Assembly (NCBI RefSeq): GCF_900172255.1 | Contig: NZ_FWFU01000002.1 | Span: 434,001 to 498,000, forward strand | Source of the DNA: Roseovarius halotolerans | GTDB taxonomy: Bacteria > Pseudomonadota > Alphaproteobacteria > Rhodobacterales > Rhodobacteraceae | DNA length: 64,000 bases | Direction of reading: 5' to 3' | Shown here: piece by piece, positions 42,244 through 51,604 of the stretch | Position numbering within the stretch: position 1 is the first letter of the stretch | Layout: every line of letters begins with the position of its first letter | Notes under the pieces: model-generated | Database searches by the model: none | Seen by the model: only the letters and a program-made list of their open reading frames with translations | What the model was told of the DNA's origin: nothing | Position numbers and translations under genes: made by a program

Positions 42244-43419
42244 ATGACCGAGATCGTGATTCTGGATGGTGCGCGCAGCGCGATAGGCACATTCGGCGGA
42301 TCGCTGGCGGGCACCCCGCCCAGCCAATTGGGCGCAACCGTGGTCCGCGCGGCAATGGAGCGCGCGGGCGTCGAGCCGGACCAGATCGGCCATGTGGTCT
42401 TTGGCCATGTGATCAACACCGAGCCCAAAGACATGTATCTGAGCCGGGTCGCCGCCATCGACGCGGGCATCCCCGACACGACACCGGCGATGAACGTGAA
42501 CCGGCTGTGCGGGTCAGGCGCGCAGGCCATCGTCTCGGCGGCGCAGTCGCTGATGCTGGGTGATGCGGATTTCGCACTGGCGGGGGGCGCCGAGAACATG
42601 AGCCGATCGCCTTTCATCGTCCCCGACCAACGCTGGGGCGCCAAGATGGGCGATGTGCGCACGCTCGACATGATGCTGGGCGCGCTCAACTGTCCGTTCG
42701 GCACCGGGCATATGGGCGTCACCGCCGAGAATGTCGCCGCCGAGCATGACATCGACCGCGCGGCGCAGGACGCGTTTGCGCTGGAAAGCCAGACGCGCGC
42801 GGCGGCGGCTATCGAGGCGGGTCATTTCAAGGACCAGATCGTCCCGATCGAGGTGCGCGTGAAGCGCGACACCGTCGCTTTTGACACCGACGAACACCCC
42901 AAGTCGACCACCGCCGAGGCTCTGGCCGGGCTGCGTCCCGCCTTTCAGAAGGACGGCACGGTCACGGCGGGCAATGCCAGCGGCATCAATGACGGCGCGG
43001 CGGCGATGGTGCTGGCCCGCGCCGAGGCGGCCGAGGCCTCCGGGTTGAAACCGCGCGCGCGAATCCTGGGTTATGCCACGGCCGGCGTGCGCCCTGAGGT
43101 AATGGGCATCGGCCCCGTGCCTGCGGTCGAGAAGCTACTGGAACGCACCGGACTGAGCGCCGGGGATTTCGACGTGATCGAATCGAACGAGGCTTTCGCG
43201 GCGCAGGCATTGGCGGTGAACAAGGCGCTTGGTCTCGATGGCGCGCGGGTCAATCCCAATGGCGGTGCCATCGCGCTTGGCCATCCGGTCGGCGCGACCG
43301 GCGCGATCATCACCATCAAGGCGCTTTACGAGCTTGAGCGCATCGGCGGCAAGCGGGCGCTTGTGACCATGTGCATTGGCGGCGGTCAGGGGATCGCGCT
43401 GGCGCTGGAGCGGATCTGA
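42244..43419 (+). CDS. Acetyl-CoA acetyltransferase / beta-ketothiolase
   Basis: 391 residues. It condenses or cleaves acyl-CoA at the beta-keto position. NVNRLCGSGAQAIVSAAQ holds nucleophile Cys89; NPNGGAIALGHPVGATGA and LVTMCIGGGQGIALALE hold the catalytic His and second Cys. The sequence resembles BktB-like thiolases of Rhodobacteraceae, which accept 3-ketovaleryl-CoA as well as acetoacetyl-CoA, but specificity is not readable here. It is not next to phaB or phaC genes. The frame is open upstream into the phosphatase gene but the ATG at 42244 is the family start. Confidence 0.93.
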   Translation: MTEIVILDGARSAIGTFGGSLAGTPPSQLGATVVRAAMERAGVEPDQIGHVVFGHVINTEPKDMYLSRVAAIDAGIPDTTPAMNVNRLCGSGAQAIVSAAQSLMLGDADFALAGGAENMSRSPFIVPDQRWGAKMGDVRTLDMMLGALNCPFGTGHMGVTAENVAAEHDIDRAAQDAFALESQTRAAAAIEAGHFKDQIVPIEVRVKRDTVAFDTDEHPKSTTAEALAGLRPAFQKDGTVTAGNASGINDGAAAMVLARAEAAEASGLKPRARILGYATAGVRPEVMGIGPVPAVEKLLERTGLSAGDFDVIESNEAFAAQALAVNKALGLDGARVNPNGGAIALGHPVGATGAIITIKALYELERIGGKRALVTMCIGGGQGIALALERI

Positions 43420-43427
43420 GGGCCGGT

Positions 43428-44000
43428 TCAGGCGGGTTCGACCGTGCCTTCCCAAAGGCCGGGATAGAGCGTGACAAAGCCCGATGAGTCCACATCGAGG
43501 TGGAATGAACTGCCGGTCTGCTCTGCCTGGTAGAGCACATGCGCCAGCGTGCCGCCCGCGGAATAGGTCTGATCGAGCGGTTCGAGCCGGGTTCCGGGAT
43601 AGAGCAGCCATGCGGCGCGGGTCGTCAGGCTGGGCGCGCTTTGCTCGGCGAGGCGCCGCAGGGGCATGAGGTTCGTGGCCGGAGTAAAGGACAGGTCGAG
43701 GTCCCAGGCCTGCCCTACCTGGGGCTGGGCTTCGCCGTTCATGAGCCAGTGGCCCTTGTCGCATTCCAGCTGAATGCGGATTTCGCGACCTTCATGGACC
43801 CCGGCGATATCGGCGCTCTGGGTCTGCCAGCCGCGATCGCAGCGCAGGATGTAATCGAGAGCCGCAAAGCCGGATTCATCGCGAAACCGCGCATGGCCCA
43901 GAAGAACCCAGCCGTGATCGGTCTGCGAGAGGGTGCATTTGTCCTCGCCCTCGCCATCGAGCGCGCGCCAATGGGCGGTGGCCACCTGCTGACCTGTCAT
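43428..44000 (-). CDS. Putative glycolipid-binding domain protein
   Basis: 190 residues. AHWRALDGEGEDKCTLSQTD, FAALDYILRCDRGWQTQSAD, QLECDKGHWLMNGEAQPQ and LDLSFTPATNLMPLRRL match the putative glycolipid-binding family (PF06475). WLLYPGTRLEPLDQTYSAGG and the C-terminal FHLDVDSSGFVTLYPGLWEG are also conserved. No signal peptide is present. Its function is not established. It converges with the thiolase gene (9-base gap) and is divergent from the histidine kinase gene. Confidence 0.75.
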   Translation of the reverse strand: MTGQQVATAHWRALDGEGEDKCTLSQTDHGWVLLGHARFRDESGFAALDYILRCDRGWQTQSADIAGVHEGREIRIQLECDKGHWLMNGEAQPQVGQAWDLDLSFTPATNLMPLRRLAEQSAPSLTTRAAWLLYPGTRLEPLDQTYSAGGTLAHVLYQAEQTGSSFHLDVDSSGFVTLYPGLWEGTVEPA

Positions 44001-44158
44001 TGCTTGCGCGCCTCCTGCGAATGATTGGTTGCACCACAGGTTAGGCCGCGAGAGGGGGCGGCATCAAGCCCGCGCGGAGGGCGCGATTTAACAGGATTTT
44101 CACCATAGTGGCAGATGCTCTGCCTGTTCTCGGGTGACAGGGTTGACGGAGATAAGGC

Positions 44159-46363
44159 ATGAGCCTTGCCAACAAACTGGCGGAAGAGCGCCGCGCGCGG
44201 CTGGCGGCGCAGCGGCTTCTGGAGCAGAAGCAGGCCGAGCTCCAGGCCGCCAACCGCAAACTTGGCAAGCATGCGATGCGGCTTTCGGACGAGATCGTCT
44301 CGACCCGTGCAGAGGTCGAAACCGTGCGCGACGAGAACCGCCGCGTGAAATCCGACCTGACCGCCGCCAACCAGAAGGTCGAGATCGCCGAGCGCCGTCT
44401 GTGGCATTCGATCCAGGCGTTCCAGGACGGGTTCGCCGTGTTCGATGCCGAAAGCCTGCTGATCGCGGCCAACCACGCCTGGCTGTCGGTGTTCGACGGT
44501 CTCGAGGCGGTGCGCCCCGGCATCCGCTATGTCGAGATCCTTCAGATCCTGACCGAGGAAGGTATTGTCGATATCGGCAAGACCGACCCGGCAGAGTGGC
44601 GCGAAAGGATGCTGGACCGCTGGCAAGGCAACGACCCCGCGCCCGAGGTGATCCGCTTGTGGAACGGCGCCTATATCAAGCTGATCGACGAGCGCGGGCA
44701 GGATGGCGACGTGGTGAACCTGGCGCTGAACATCACCGACACGATCCGCTACGAAAAGGAACTGAAGGAAGCACGGCGCAGGGCCGAGGATTCGAGCCGG
44801 GCGAAATCCTCGTTCCTGGCGAATATGAGCCATGAGATCCGCACGCCGATGAATGGCGTGGTGGGCATGGCCGAACTGCTGATGGAAACCGGACTGACGG
44901 CGGAACAACGGCTTTACGCCGACACGATCCGCAATTCGGGCGAAGCGCTGTTGGTGATCATCAACGATGTGCTGGATTACTCCAAGATCGAGGCCGGCAA
45001 GCTGGTTCTGCACCAGGAAGCGTTCGACCTGGAACGCGCGGTGCTGGAACTGGTGATGCTGATGCAGGCCAATGCGCGAAGCAAGGGGCTGGACCTGCTG
45101 GTGGATTACGACATGTTCCTGCCCTCGCGCTTTACCGGCGATCCGGGGCGTATCCGGCAGGTGCTGACCAACCTCATGGGCAACGCGATGAAGTTCACCA
45201 GCGAGGGTCATGTTCTGGTCCGGGTGGTCGGCATGCCCTTCGAGGCGGACGGACAGGCGAAGCTGCACATCACGGTCGAGGATACCGGCATCGGGATCGC
45301 GCCCGACAAGGTCCAGCACATATTCGGCGAATTCAACCAGGTCGAGGATGCCCAGAACCGCAAGTTCGAGGGCACGGGGCTGGGTCTTTCGATCTCGAAG
45401 AAGCTGGTGGCGTTGATGGGCGGCGATATCTGGGTGGAATCGACCGAGGGGTGCGGATCGAGCTTTGGTATCGCGCTGACCCTGCCCGTCGAGACGCCGC
45501 TCGATACCGAATTGCTGCGCGTCCCGCCGGGAATCAGGCGGGTGCTGATCGTGGAGCCGAACGAGACCAGCCGGGCAGTTCTGGAAAAGCAGCTTGGGGT
45601 GCTCGGGCTTGAGACGGTCGCCTGCGCCAGTGCCGCAGCGGCGCTGGAGCGGCTGGAAGAGGTCGACCTGGTGCTGAGCGATCATCACATGCGGGAGATG
45701 GACGGGATGGAACTGGCCGAGGCGCTGCGCGAGGGCGGTCACGACATGCCGGTCATCGTGCTGAGCGCATCCATCGGCAGCGCCGAGCAGGACCCCGCGC
45801 GGCGGTTCGTGCAGGCCGTGGTGCAAAAACCGGTTTCGCGCCCGGACCTGTTGGCGGCGCTGCAATCGGTGGCACCCGAGGTGGCGGAGGAGGCCGAAGC
45901 GTCGCGCGCGATGCGGGTGCTGGCTGCCGAGGACAACCGCACCAACCGACTGGTCTTTTCAAAGATGGTGCAGGCGCTGGATATCGAGCTGGAATTCGCC
46001 GAGGACGGGGCGCAGGCGGTGGCGCTTTTCCAGTCGTTCCGGCCCGATATCGTTTTCATGGACATCTCGATGCCGGGGATGGACGGCAAGGAGGCAACCG
46101 CGCATATCCGCGCCATCGAGGAACGTGGCGGCGGGCATGTGCCCATCGTGGCGATGACGGCGCATGCGATGGACGGGGACGAGGCCGGGATCATCGGTGC
46201 CGGACTCGATCATTACCTGACGAAGCCGCTGCGCAAGGAAGCGATCCTGGGCCAGATCCGCGAGGCGCGCCCGAAGGCGGCACGCCCGCCCGAGATGCCG
46301 GATCAATCCGACGGGGCGCGCAGGAATACCGGCCTTGCGGGTGAGGACATGGCGGCGACGTAG
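44159..46363 (+). CDS. Hybrid sensor histidine kinase with two receiver domains
   Basis: 734 residues, no membrane segment, so a soluble sensor. Order: N-terminal coiled coil (about 1-75), PAS-like domain (about 85-205), HisKA with SFLANMSHEIRTPMNGVVG, HATPase with NLMGNAMKFTSEG, DTGIGIAPDKVQHIFGEF and GTGLGLSISKKLV, receiver 1 (about 460-570) and receiver 2 (about 580-700). Receiver 1 has LVLSDHHMREMDG and VVQKPVS but VEPNE where two acidic residues are usual. Receiver 2 is canonical (AAEDN, VFMDISMPGMDG, LTKPLR). GGAGATAAGG precedes the ATG. The input signal is unknown. The last 61 bases overlap yaaA on the other strand. Confidence 0.9.
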   Translation: MSLANKLAEERRARLAAQRLLEQKQAELQAANRKLGKHAMRLSDEIVSTRAEVETVRDENRRVKSDLTAANQKVEIAERRLWHSIQAFQDGFAVFDAESLLIAANHAWLSVFDGLEAVRPGIRYVEILQILTEEGIVDIGKTDPAEWRERMLDRWQGNDPAPEVIRLWNGAYIKLIDERGQDGDVVNLALNITDTIRYEKELKEARRRAEDSSRAKSSFLANMSHEIRTPMNGVVGMAELLMETGLTAEQRLYADTIRNSGEALLVIINDVLDYSKIEAGKLVLHQEAFDLERAVLELVMLMQANARSKGLDLLVDYDMFLPSRFTGDPGRIRQVLTNLMGNAMKFTSEGHVLVRVVGMPFEADGQAKLHITVEDTGIGIAPDKVQHIFGEFNQVEDAQNRKFEGTGLGLSISKKLVALMGGDIWVESTEGCGSSFGIALTLPVETPLDTELLRVPPGIRRVLIVEPNETSRAVLEKQLGVLGLETVACASAAAALERLEEVDLVLSDHHMREMDGMELAEALREGGHDMPVIVLSASIGSAEQDPARRFVQAVVQKPVSRPDLLAALQSVAPEVAEEAEASRAMRVLAAEDNRTNRLVFSKMVQALDIELEFAEDGAQAVALFQSFRPDIVFMDISMPGMDGKEATAHIRAIEERGGGHVPIVAMTAHAMDGDEAGIIGAGLDHYLTKPLRKEAILGQIREARPKAARPPEMPDQSDGARRNTGLAGEDMAAT

Positions 46364-47064
46364 CGATAACCGCCAGTGTCGAAATCGCAAAGCGCCTCGG
46401 GGTCCGTCAGGCGGTGCTGGATGATGAAGCGGGCCATCGCGCCGCGGGCGCGCTTGGCATAGAAGCTGACGATCTTGGGGCCGCCCGGTTTTTCCTCCAT
46501 GAAGACCGGGGTGATCACGCGCAGCTTCAGCGCATCCAGATCGACGGCGCCGAAATATTCCTGGCTGGCGCAGTTCACGAGCACGTCCGAGCGCACCGCT
46601 TGGGCCTGTTCATTGAGCGCCCCGGCAATCCTGTCGCCCCAGTAATCATAGAGCGTCCTGCCCTTTTCGGTTTTCAGGCGGCTGCCCATTTCCAGCCGGT
46701 AGGGGCGGATCGCGTCAAGCGGGCGAAGAATGCCGTAGAGGCCCGACAGGATGCGGAAATGATCCTGCGCCCAGGCAAGTTCATCGGCATCGAGCGAGGA
46801 GGCCTCGAGCCCCAGATAGGTGTCGCCCGCAAAGGTCAGAGCGGCGGGTTTCTCGGGCAGGTCCTCAAAGCCGCAGAACCTGTCACGGTTGAGACGGGCG
46901 AGGTTCTCGCTGATCTTCATCAGCTTTCGCAGGTCATCGACCGATAGCCCTTGCGCCACCTCGGCCAGTTCATCGGCCTGCGCCTGAAAGGCGGGGCGCG
47001 TGGGTTCGATCCCCGGAACGGGATCGGTGTTCATCTTCTTGGCAGGCGAGACGACGACCAGCAT
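46303..47064 (-). CDS. yaaA: Peroxide stress protein YaaA
   Basis: 253 residues. MLVVVSPAKKMN is the canonical N terminus; LMKISENLARLNRDRF, GDTYLGLEASSLDADELAW, FRILSGLYGILRPLDAIRPYR (the most conserved block) and FYAKRARGAMARFII follow. In E. coli YaaA limits free iron and protects DNA under hydrogen peroxide. The ATG at 47064 is the family start; the frame is open further upstream into recQ. Its 3' end overlaps the hybrid kinase gene by 61 bases, tail to tail, with a full-length C terminus. Confidence 0.93.
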   Translation of the reverse strand: MLVVVSPAKKMNTDPVPGIEPTRPAFQAQADELAEVAQGLSVDDLRKLMKISENLARLNRDRFCGFEDLPEKPAALTFAGDTYLGLEASSLDADELAWAQDHFRILSGLYGILRPLDAIRPYRLEMGSRLKTEKGRTLYDYWGDRIAGALNEQAQAVRSDVLVNCASQEYFGAVDLDALKLRVITPVFMEEKPGGPKIVSFYAKRARGAMARFIIQHRLTDPEALCDFDTGGYRYVAAMSSPARPVFLRAPSD

Positions 47065-47098
47065 GTTGGGGTTTCCTGTGTTTCGGTTCGGGGCTGAT

Positions 47099-49138
47099 TT
47101 AGTCCGCCCCGTGGAGAACGTCCAGAAAGGCGGGGCCGAAACGTTCGGCGCGCCGTTCTCCAAGGATGCGGGCCAGCCCTTCGAGATCGCTTGGGCGCGA
47201 GGAGGCGACACGCGCCAGCACCGAGGCCGAGCAGCTGAGCGGCTTGTCGATGCCCGCCTCGCCACGCGACAGATCGGCCTGCACTTCCAGCAGGCGATCA
47301 TAGAGCGAGCCCGCGGCGCGACCTGCCAGCTTGCGGCGGGTCGGGTGCATGGCGGCGGCCTCGCCATTGATGACCGTGAGGAAGGCATCGCCATAGCGTT
47401 CGAGCTTCTTGGCGCCCACGCCGCTGATGCGGGCCATCTCGTCAAGGCTGGCGGGGCGGGTTTCGGCCATCTCGATCAGAGTGCGGTCGTTGAAGACCAC
47501 GTAGGCGGGCACCTTGGCGGCCTCGGCCAAAGCGCGGCGCTTGGCCTTGAGCGCCGAAAGAAGCGGCGCGTCCTCGTCCGAGACAAGCGCCTTGGCGGCA
47601 GGGCGCTGCGATTTCGACACCAGCGTGTCGCGGCGCAAGGTGATGGAGTCTTCGTCACGCAGGATCGGGCGGGCGCGGTCGGTCATCCGCAGCGCGCCGT
47701 GGCGTTCTGGGTCGGGGCGCACGAGATCATGGCCCATCATCTGGCGGAACACGCCCTGCCATGTGCGCCGGTCCAGATCGCGCCCGACCCCGAAGGTGGG
47801 CAGTGAATCATGGCCCCGGTCACGCACCTTGTCGGTCTCGTTGCCGGTCAGGATGTCGATCAGGTGCCCGGCGCCGAAACGTTCCTCGGTGCGCAGGATC
47901 GCCGAAAGCGCCTTGCGCACCGCCAGCGTGCCGTCGAAGGTTTCGGGCGGGGTGTCACACAGATCGCAATTGCCACAGGGCGTGGCTGTTTCGCCGAAAT
48001 AGCGCAGCAACGTGGCGCGGCGGCATTCCAGCGCCTCGGCCAGACCCAGAAGCGCGTTGAGGCGGCCATGATCGGCCATACGGCGTTCGGGGGGCGCCAG
48101 CCCCTCGTCGATCTGGGCGCGGCGCAGGCGGATATCGTCGGGGCCGAACAGCGTCAGGGTTTCGGCCGGTGCGCCATCGCGCCCGGCGCGGCCGATTTCC
48201 TGGTAATAAGCCTCGATCGATTTGGGCAGGTCGGCATGGGCCACCCAGCGGATATCGGGCTTGTCCACGCCCATACCGAAGGCAACCGTAGCAACCACGA
48301 TCAGCCCGTCATCGGTGTTGAACCGGGTTTCCACGTCGCGCCTGTCCTGCGGCTCCATCCCGCCGTGATAGTGGCAGGCGTTGTGGCCGGATTGGCGCAG
48401 TGCGGTTGCAAGGCTTTCGGTGCGCGCGCGGGTGCCGCAATAGACAATGCCGGACTGGCCCTTGCGGGCGGCGGCGAAATCCATGATCTGCTTGCGGGGG
48501 CTGTCCTTGGGCGCGAAGGCAAGGTGGATGTTGGGGCGGTCGAACCCGCGCAGGAAGCTCTGGGGCGGCTGGCCATCGAACAGCTTTTCGACGATCTCGA
48601 CCTGGGTTTCGGCATCGGCAGTGGCGGTGAAGGCCGCCAGCGGCACATCGAGCGCGCGGCGCAACTCGCCGATCCTGAGGTAATCGGGGCGGAAATCATG
48701 GCCCCATTGGCTGACGCAATGCGCCTCGTCCACAGCAATGAGGCTGACGCCGATCCGGCGGAGCATCCCCATCGCGGACCCGGCGGCCAGGCGTTCGGGC
48801 GCGATGTAGAGCAGCTTGAGCCGGCCTGCCTCCAGCGCCTCCCAGACCGCGGCGGTTTCCTCTTCGGTATTGCCCGAGGTGAGCGCGCCGGCCTCGACCC
48901 CGGCCTCGCGCAGGGCGCGCACCTGGTCGCGCATCAGCGCGATCAGCGGCGATATCACCACGGTCACACCGTCGCGCAAAAGCGCCGGAAGCTGGAAACA
49001 CAGAGATTTGCCGCCGCCCGTGGGCATGATCGCCAGCACGTTTTCACCGCGCGCCACGGCCGTCACGATGTCTTCCTGCCCGGGGCGGAAGGCATCGAAT
49101 CCGAACACGTCGCGCAAAAGCGTGGCAGCGCCTGGCAT
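47099..49138 (-). CDS. recQ: ATP-dependent DNA helicase RecQ
   Basis: 679 residues. LAIMPTGGGKSLCFQLPAL is Walker A, LIAVDEAHCVSQWGHDFRPD the DEAH box, and FGMGVDKPDIRWVAHADLP motif V. The zinc domain has CRRATLLRYF and CGNCDLC (four Cys), followed by a winged helix and an HRDC domain (YVVFNDRTLIEMAETRP). A second helix-rich repeat near the C terminus ends the protein. RecQ unwinds DNA at stalled or broken forks in the RecF pathway. It lies just upstream of yaaA, 34 bases apart. Confidence 0.96.
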   Translation of the reverse strand: MPGAATLLRDVFGFDAFRPGQEDIVTAVARGENVLAIMPTGGGKSLCFQLPALLRDGVTVVISPLIALMRDQVRALREAGVEAGALTSGNTEEETAAVWEALEAGRLKLLYIAPERLAAGSAMGMLRRIGVSLIAVDEAHCVSQWGHDFRPDYLRIGELRRALDVPLAAFTATADAETQVEIVEKLFDGQPPQSFLRGFDRPNIHLAFAPKDSPRKQIMDFAAARKGQSGIVYCGTRARTESLATALRQSGHNACHYHGGMEPQDRRDVETRFNTDDGLIVVATVAFGMGVDKPDIRWVAHADLPKSIEAYYQEIGRAGRDGAPAETLTLFGPDDIRLRRAQIDEGLAPPERRMADHGRLNALLGLAEALECRRATLLRYFGETATPCGNCDLCDTPPETFDGTLAVRKALSAILRTEERFGAGHLIDILTGNETDKVRDRGHDSLPTFGVGRDLDRRTWQGVFRQMMGHDLVRPDPERHGALRMTDRARPILRDEDSITLRRDTLVSKSQRPAAKALVSDEDAPLLSALKAKRRALAEAAKVPAYVVFNDRTLIEMAETRPASLDEMARISGVGAKKLERYGDAFLTVINGEAAAMHPTRRKLAGRAAGSLYDRLLEVQADLSRGEAGIDKPLSCSASVLARVASSRPSDLEGLARILGERRAERFGPAFLDVLHGAD

Positions 49139-49213
49139 TTAAGTCCTGCAATTCTTGTCAATCTGCTCTGGGCAGGACTTTTTCACAGTCGGATTCGGGG
49201 AACAAGGGTTCTG

Positions 49214-49501
49214 TCAGTAAAACGCCATCATGTTGTTCGTCAGGATGATGCGCAGGGCATAGACCGCGATCAGCGCGACCAGCGGCGCAAGGTCGATCCC
49301 CGACATAGGCGGCAGGATGCGCCGGATGGGCCGGTAGAGGGGCTCGAGCAGGCGGTTAAGCATGTCCCAGATGCGCGCCACGAATTCCTGATGCAGGTTG
49401 AGCACCTGGAAATTGATCAGCCAGCTCATGATCACATGCGCGATGATGAAGAACCACAGCACGTCGAGGATCAGCATCAGGATCTGGAAAATGGATTGCA
49501 T
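49214..49501 (-). CDS. YggT family membrane protein
   Basis: 95 residues from the ATG at 49501 (MQSIFQILMLILDVLWFF), with GGG 7 bases upstream; an in-frame start at 49519 is possible. Two hydrophobic segments flank the family motif RLLEPLYRPIRRILPPMSGIDLAPLV. YggT proteins are linked to osmotic tolerance and cell-envelope placement of division or photosynthetic proteins; exact role unknown. It is 75 bases upstream of recQ on the same strand. Confidence 0.88.
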   Translation of the reverse strand: MQSIFQILMLILDVLWFFIIAHVIMSWLINFQVLNLHQEFVARIWDMLNRLLEPLYRPIRRILPPMSGIDLAPLVALIAVYALRIILTNNMMAFY

Positions 49502-49630
49502 CGGCTTGCCCTTCGTCACGAAACGCCCAAGACGTAAGCGCGCCCGCCCGAAAGCGCAAGTCTGACGCGGGGTTGCGGTTGACGCCGCCGCCCGTGACGA
49601 TGAAAACCCCGATCAGCAAGGAGAGCTTTC

Positions 49631-50167
49631 ATGTATCCGTTTCTGCGCATGGTCTGGCAGATGTTCAAACATCGCAACGACCCGCCGCTTCCGCTGACCG
49701 GCACCCACGAGTCGCGCCATATCTGCATGCCCTGGGATATCGACCTGTGGATGGAGCTGAACAACGGGCGCACCCTGACGCTGTTCGATCTGGGGCGCAT
49801 TCCACTCGCGCAACGCGTCGGGCTGATCCCGGCGCTCAGACGCAAGGCCTGGGGGCTGGTGGTGGCGGGCGGATCGGTGCGTTACCGGCGCCGCATCCGC
49901 GCGTTCGAGACGATCGACATGCGATCGCGCGCCGTTTGGTGGGACGACAAGTTCATCTATATCGAGCAATCCATGTGGAAAGCCTCGGGGGAATGCGCGA
50001 ACCACATCCTGCTGCGCACCGCCGTGACCGGTCGTGACGGGATCGTTCCACCGCAGGACGTCATGGCCGAAACCGGTCAGGAGGCCGCCTGTCCCGAAGT
50101 GCCGGACTGGGTGCGCGCCTGGATCGAGGCGGACAACACGCGGCCCTGGCCGCCGATGCAGGAATAG
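49631..50167 (+). CDS. Thioesterase family protein (4HBT-like)
   Basis: 178 residues, GGAG 8 bases before the ATG. MPWDIDLWMELNNGRTLTLFDLGR corresponds to the hot-dog fold N-terminal helix with Asp and Asn at the active site (WDIDLWMELNNG); RRIRAFETIDMRSRAVWWDD and FIYIEQSMWKASGECANHIL are the central strands. It is close to the THEM6-like acyl-CoA thioesterase group. Substrate unknown. Divergent from the YggT gene. Confidence 0.8.
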   Translation: MYPFLRMVWQMFKHRNDPPLPLTGTHESRHICMPWDIDLWMELNNGRTLTLFDLGRIPLAQRVGLIPALRRKAWGLVVAGGSVRYRRRIRAFETIDMRSRAVWWDDKFIYIEQSMWKASGECANHILLRTAVTGRDGIVPPQDVMAETGQEAACPEVPDWVRAWIEADNTRPWPPMQE

Positions 50168-50218
50168 CTTGCAAGCCCGCGCGCCAGCCTGTCATATCGG
50201 CACCAACGAGGGTTGAGT

Positions 50219-51604
50219 ATGCCGGGCATTTCACAGCGTAAGCGTATCTGGGGGTGGTTCTTTTTCGATTGGGCCAGCCAGCCTTATCACACCCTGCTTG
50301 TGACCTTCATCTTCGGACCGTTCTTTGCCGCGACAGCGGCCGAGTATTTCATGAATACGGGGCTGAGCGAGAACATCGCGGATGCCCGCGCGCAAAGTCT
50401 CTGGTCGCTTTGCCTGACGATAACGGGGCTGGTGATCGGGCTTGGCGCACCGATGATGGGGGCGCTTGCGGATACCACCGGTCGGCGCCTGCCCTGGATC
50501 GTCGCATTCTCGGGGCTTTACGTGATCGGAGCCACGGGGCTTTGGTGGACGCTGCCGGACGGGTCGAACATGTGGTGGGCGCTTACCGCTTTCGGGATCG
50601 GCTTCATCGGGGCGGAATACGCGCTGATCTTCATCAACTCGCAATTGCCGTCGCTGGGGTCGGACGAGGAGGTCGGCGCGCTGTCGGGTTCGGGCTTTGC
50701 ATTCGGCTATGCCGGGGGCGTCCTGTCGCTGGCGATCATGCTGCTTCTGTTAGTCGAGCAGCCCTCGGGCAAGACGCTGATCGGGCTGGATCCGGCCTTT
50801 GGCTTTGACGCCGCGCAGAAGGAGGGCACGCGCTTCGTCGGCCCCTTCGTGGCGCTGTGGTATGCGCTGTTCATGATCCCCTATTTCCTCTGGGTACGCG
50901 ATGTCGGCCCGCCCGCGCAGGGCAAGGGCGTGGGCGACGCGGTGCGCCTGCTGGTCAAGTCGGTGAAGGCGCTGCGCAAGCGGGTGAGCCTTTCGGCCTA
51001 TCTGGGATCGTCGATGATGTATCGCGATGCGCTGAACGGGCTGTACGGCTTTGGCGGCACCTATGCGGTGCTGGTGTTGAACTGGAATATCGTTTCGGTC
51101 GGGATATTCGGGATCGTCGGGGCAATCTCGGCGGCGCTGTTCAGCTGGGTCGGCGGGCTGGCGGACCGCGCCTTTGGCCCCAAGCCGGTGATCATCACCG
51201 CCATCTGGGCCCTGATCGCGGTGTGCGTCACCGTGGTGGGCATGGATCGCAGCCAGATCTTCGGACTCTCGCTGGAGGCGGGATCACGCCTGCCTGACAT
51301 GGTGTTCTTTGGCTGTGGCGTGCTGATCGGCGGTTTCGGCGGCACGCTTCAGGCGGCCAGCAGATCATTGATGGTGCGCCATACTGACCCCGCCGCCCCG
51401 ACCGAGAGTTTCGGGCTTTATGGATTGTCGGGGCGCGCCACGGCCTTTGTCGCGCCGGCGCTGATCGGGACGGTGACGGCCATGAGTGGAAGTGCGCGCA
51501 TCGGAGTGTCTCCGGTGATCGGGCTTTTCCTGATCGGCCTTGTGTTGTTAATCTGGGTGAAATCGGAAGGGGACAAGGAAACATGGTCCGTTACCTCAGA
51601 CTGA
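50219..51604 (+). CDS. MFS transporter of the UMF1 / ATG22-like family
   Basis: 461 residues with about 12 hydrophobic segments. IWGWFFFDWASQPYHTLLVTF is the UMF1 family N terminus and GAPMMGALADTTGRRLPWI an MFS loop 2-3 motif. FGLYGLSGRATAFVAPALIG near the end is the characteristic conserved block. The yeast relative exports amino acids from the vacuole; bacterial substrates are unknown. The ATG at 50219 has GAGGG 6 bases upstream; a TTG two codons earlier is possible. mepA overlaps the end by 22 bases. Confidence 0.87.
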   Translation: MPGISQRKRIWGWFFFDWASQPYHTLLVTFIFGPFFAATAAEYFMNTGLSENIADARAQSLWSLCLTITGLVIGLGAPMMGALADTTGRRLPWIVAFSGLYVIGATGLWWTLPDGSNMWWALTAFGIGFIGAEYALIFINSQLPSLGSDEEVGALSGSGFAFGYAGGVLSLAIMLLLLVEQPSGKTLIGLDPAFGFDAAQKEGTRFVGPFVALWYALFMIPYFLWVRDVGPPAQGKGVGDAVRLLVKSVKALRKRVSLSAYLGSSMMYRDALNGLYGFGGTYAVLVLNWNIVSVGIFGIVGAISAALFSWVGGLADRAFGPKPVIITAIWALIAVCVTVVGMDRSQIFGLSLEAGSRLPDMVFFGCGVLIGGFGGTLQAASRSLMVRHTDPAAPTESFGLYGLSGRATAFVAPALIGTVTAMSGSARIGVSPVIGLFLIGLVLLIWVKSEGDKETWSVTSD

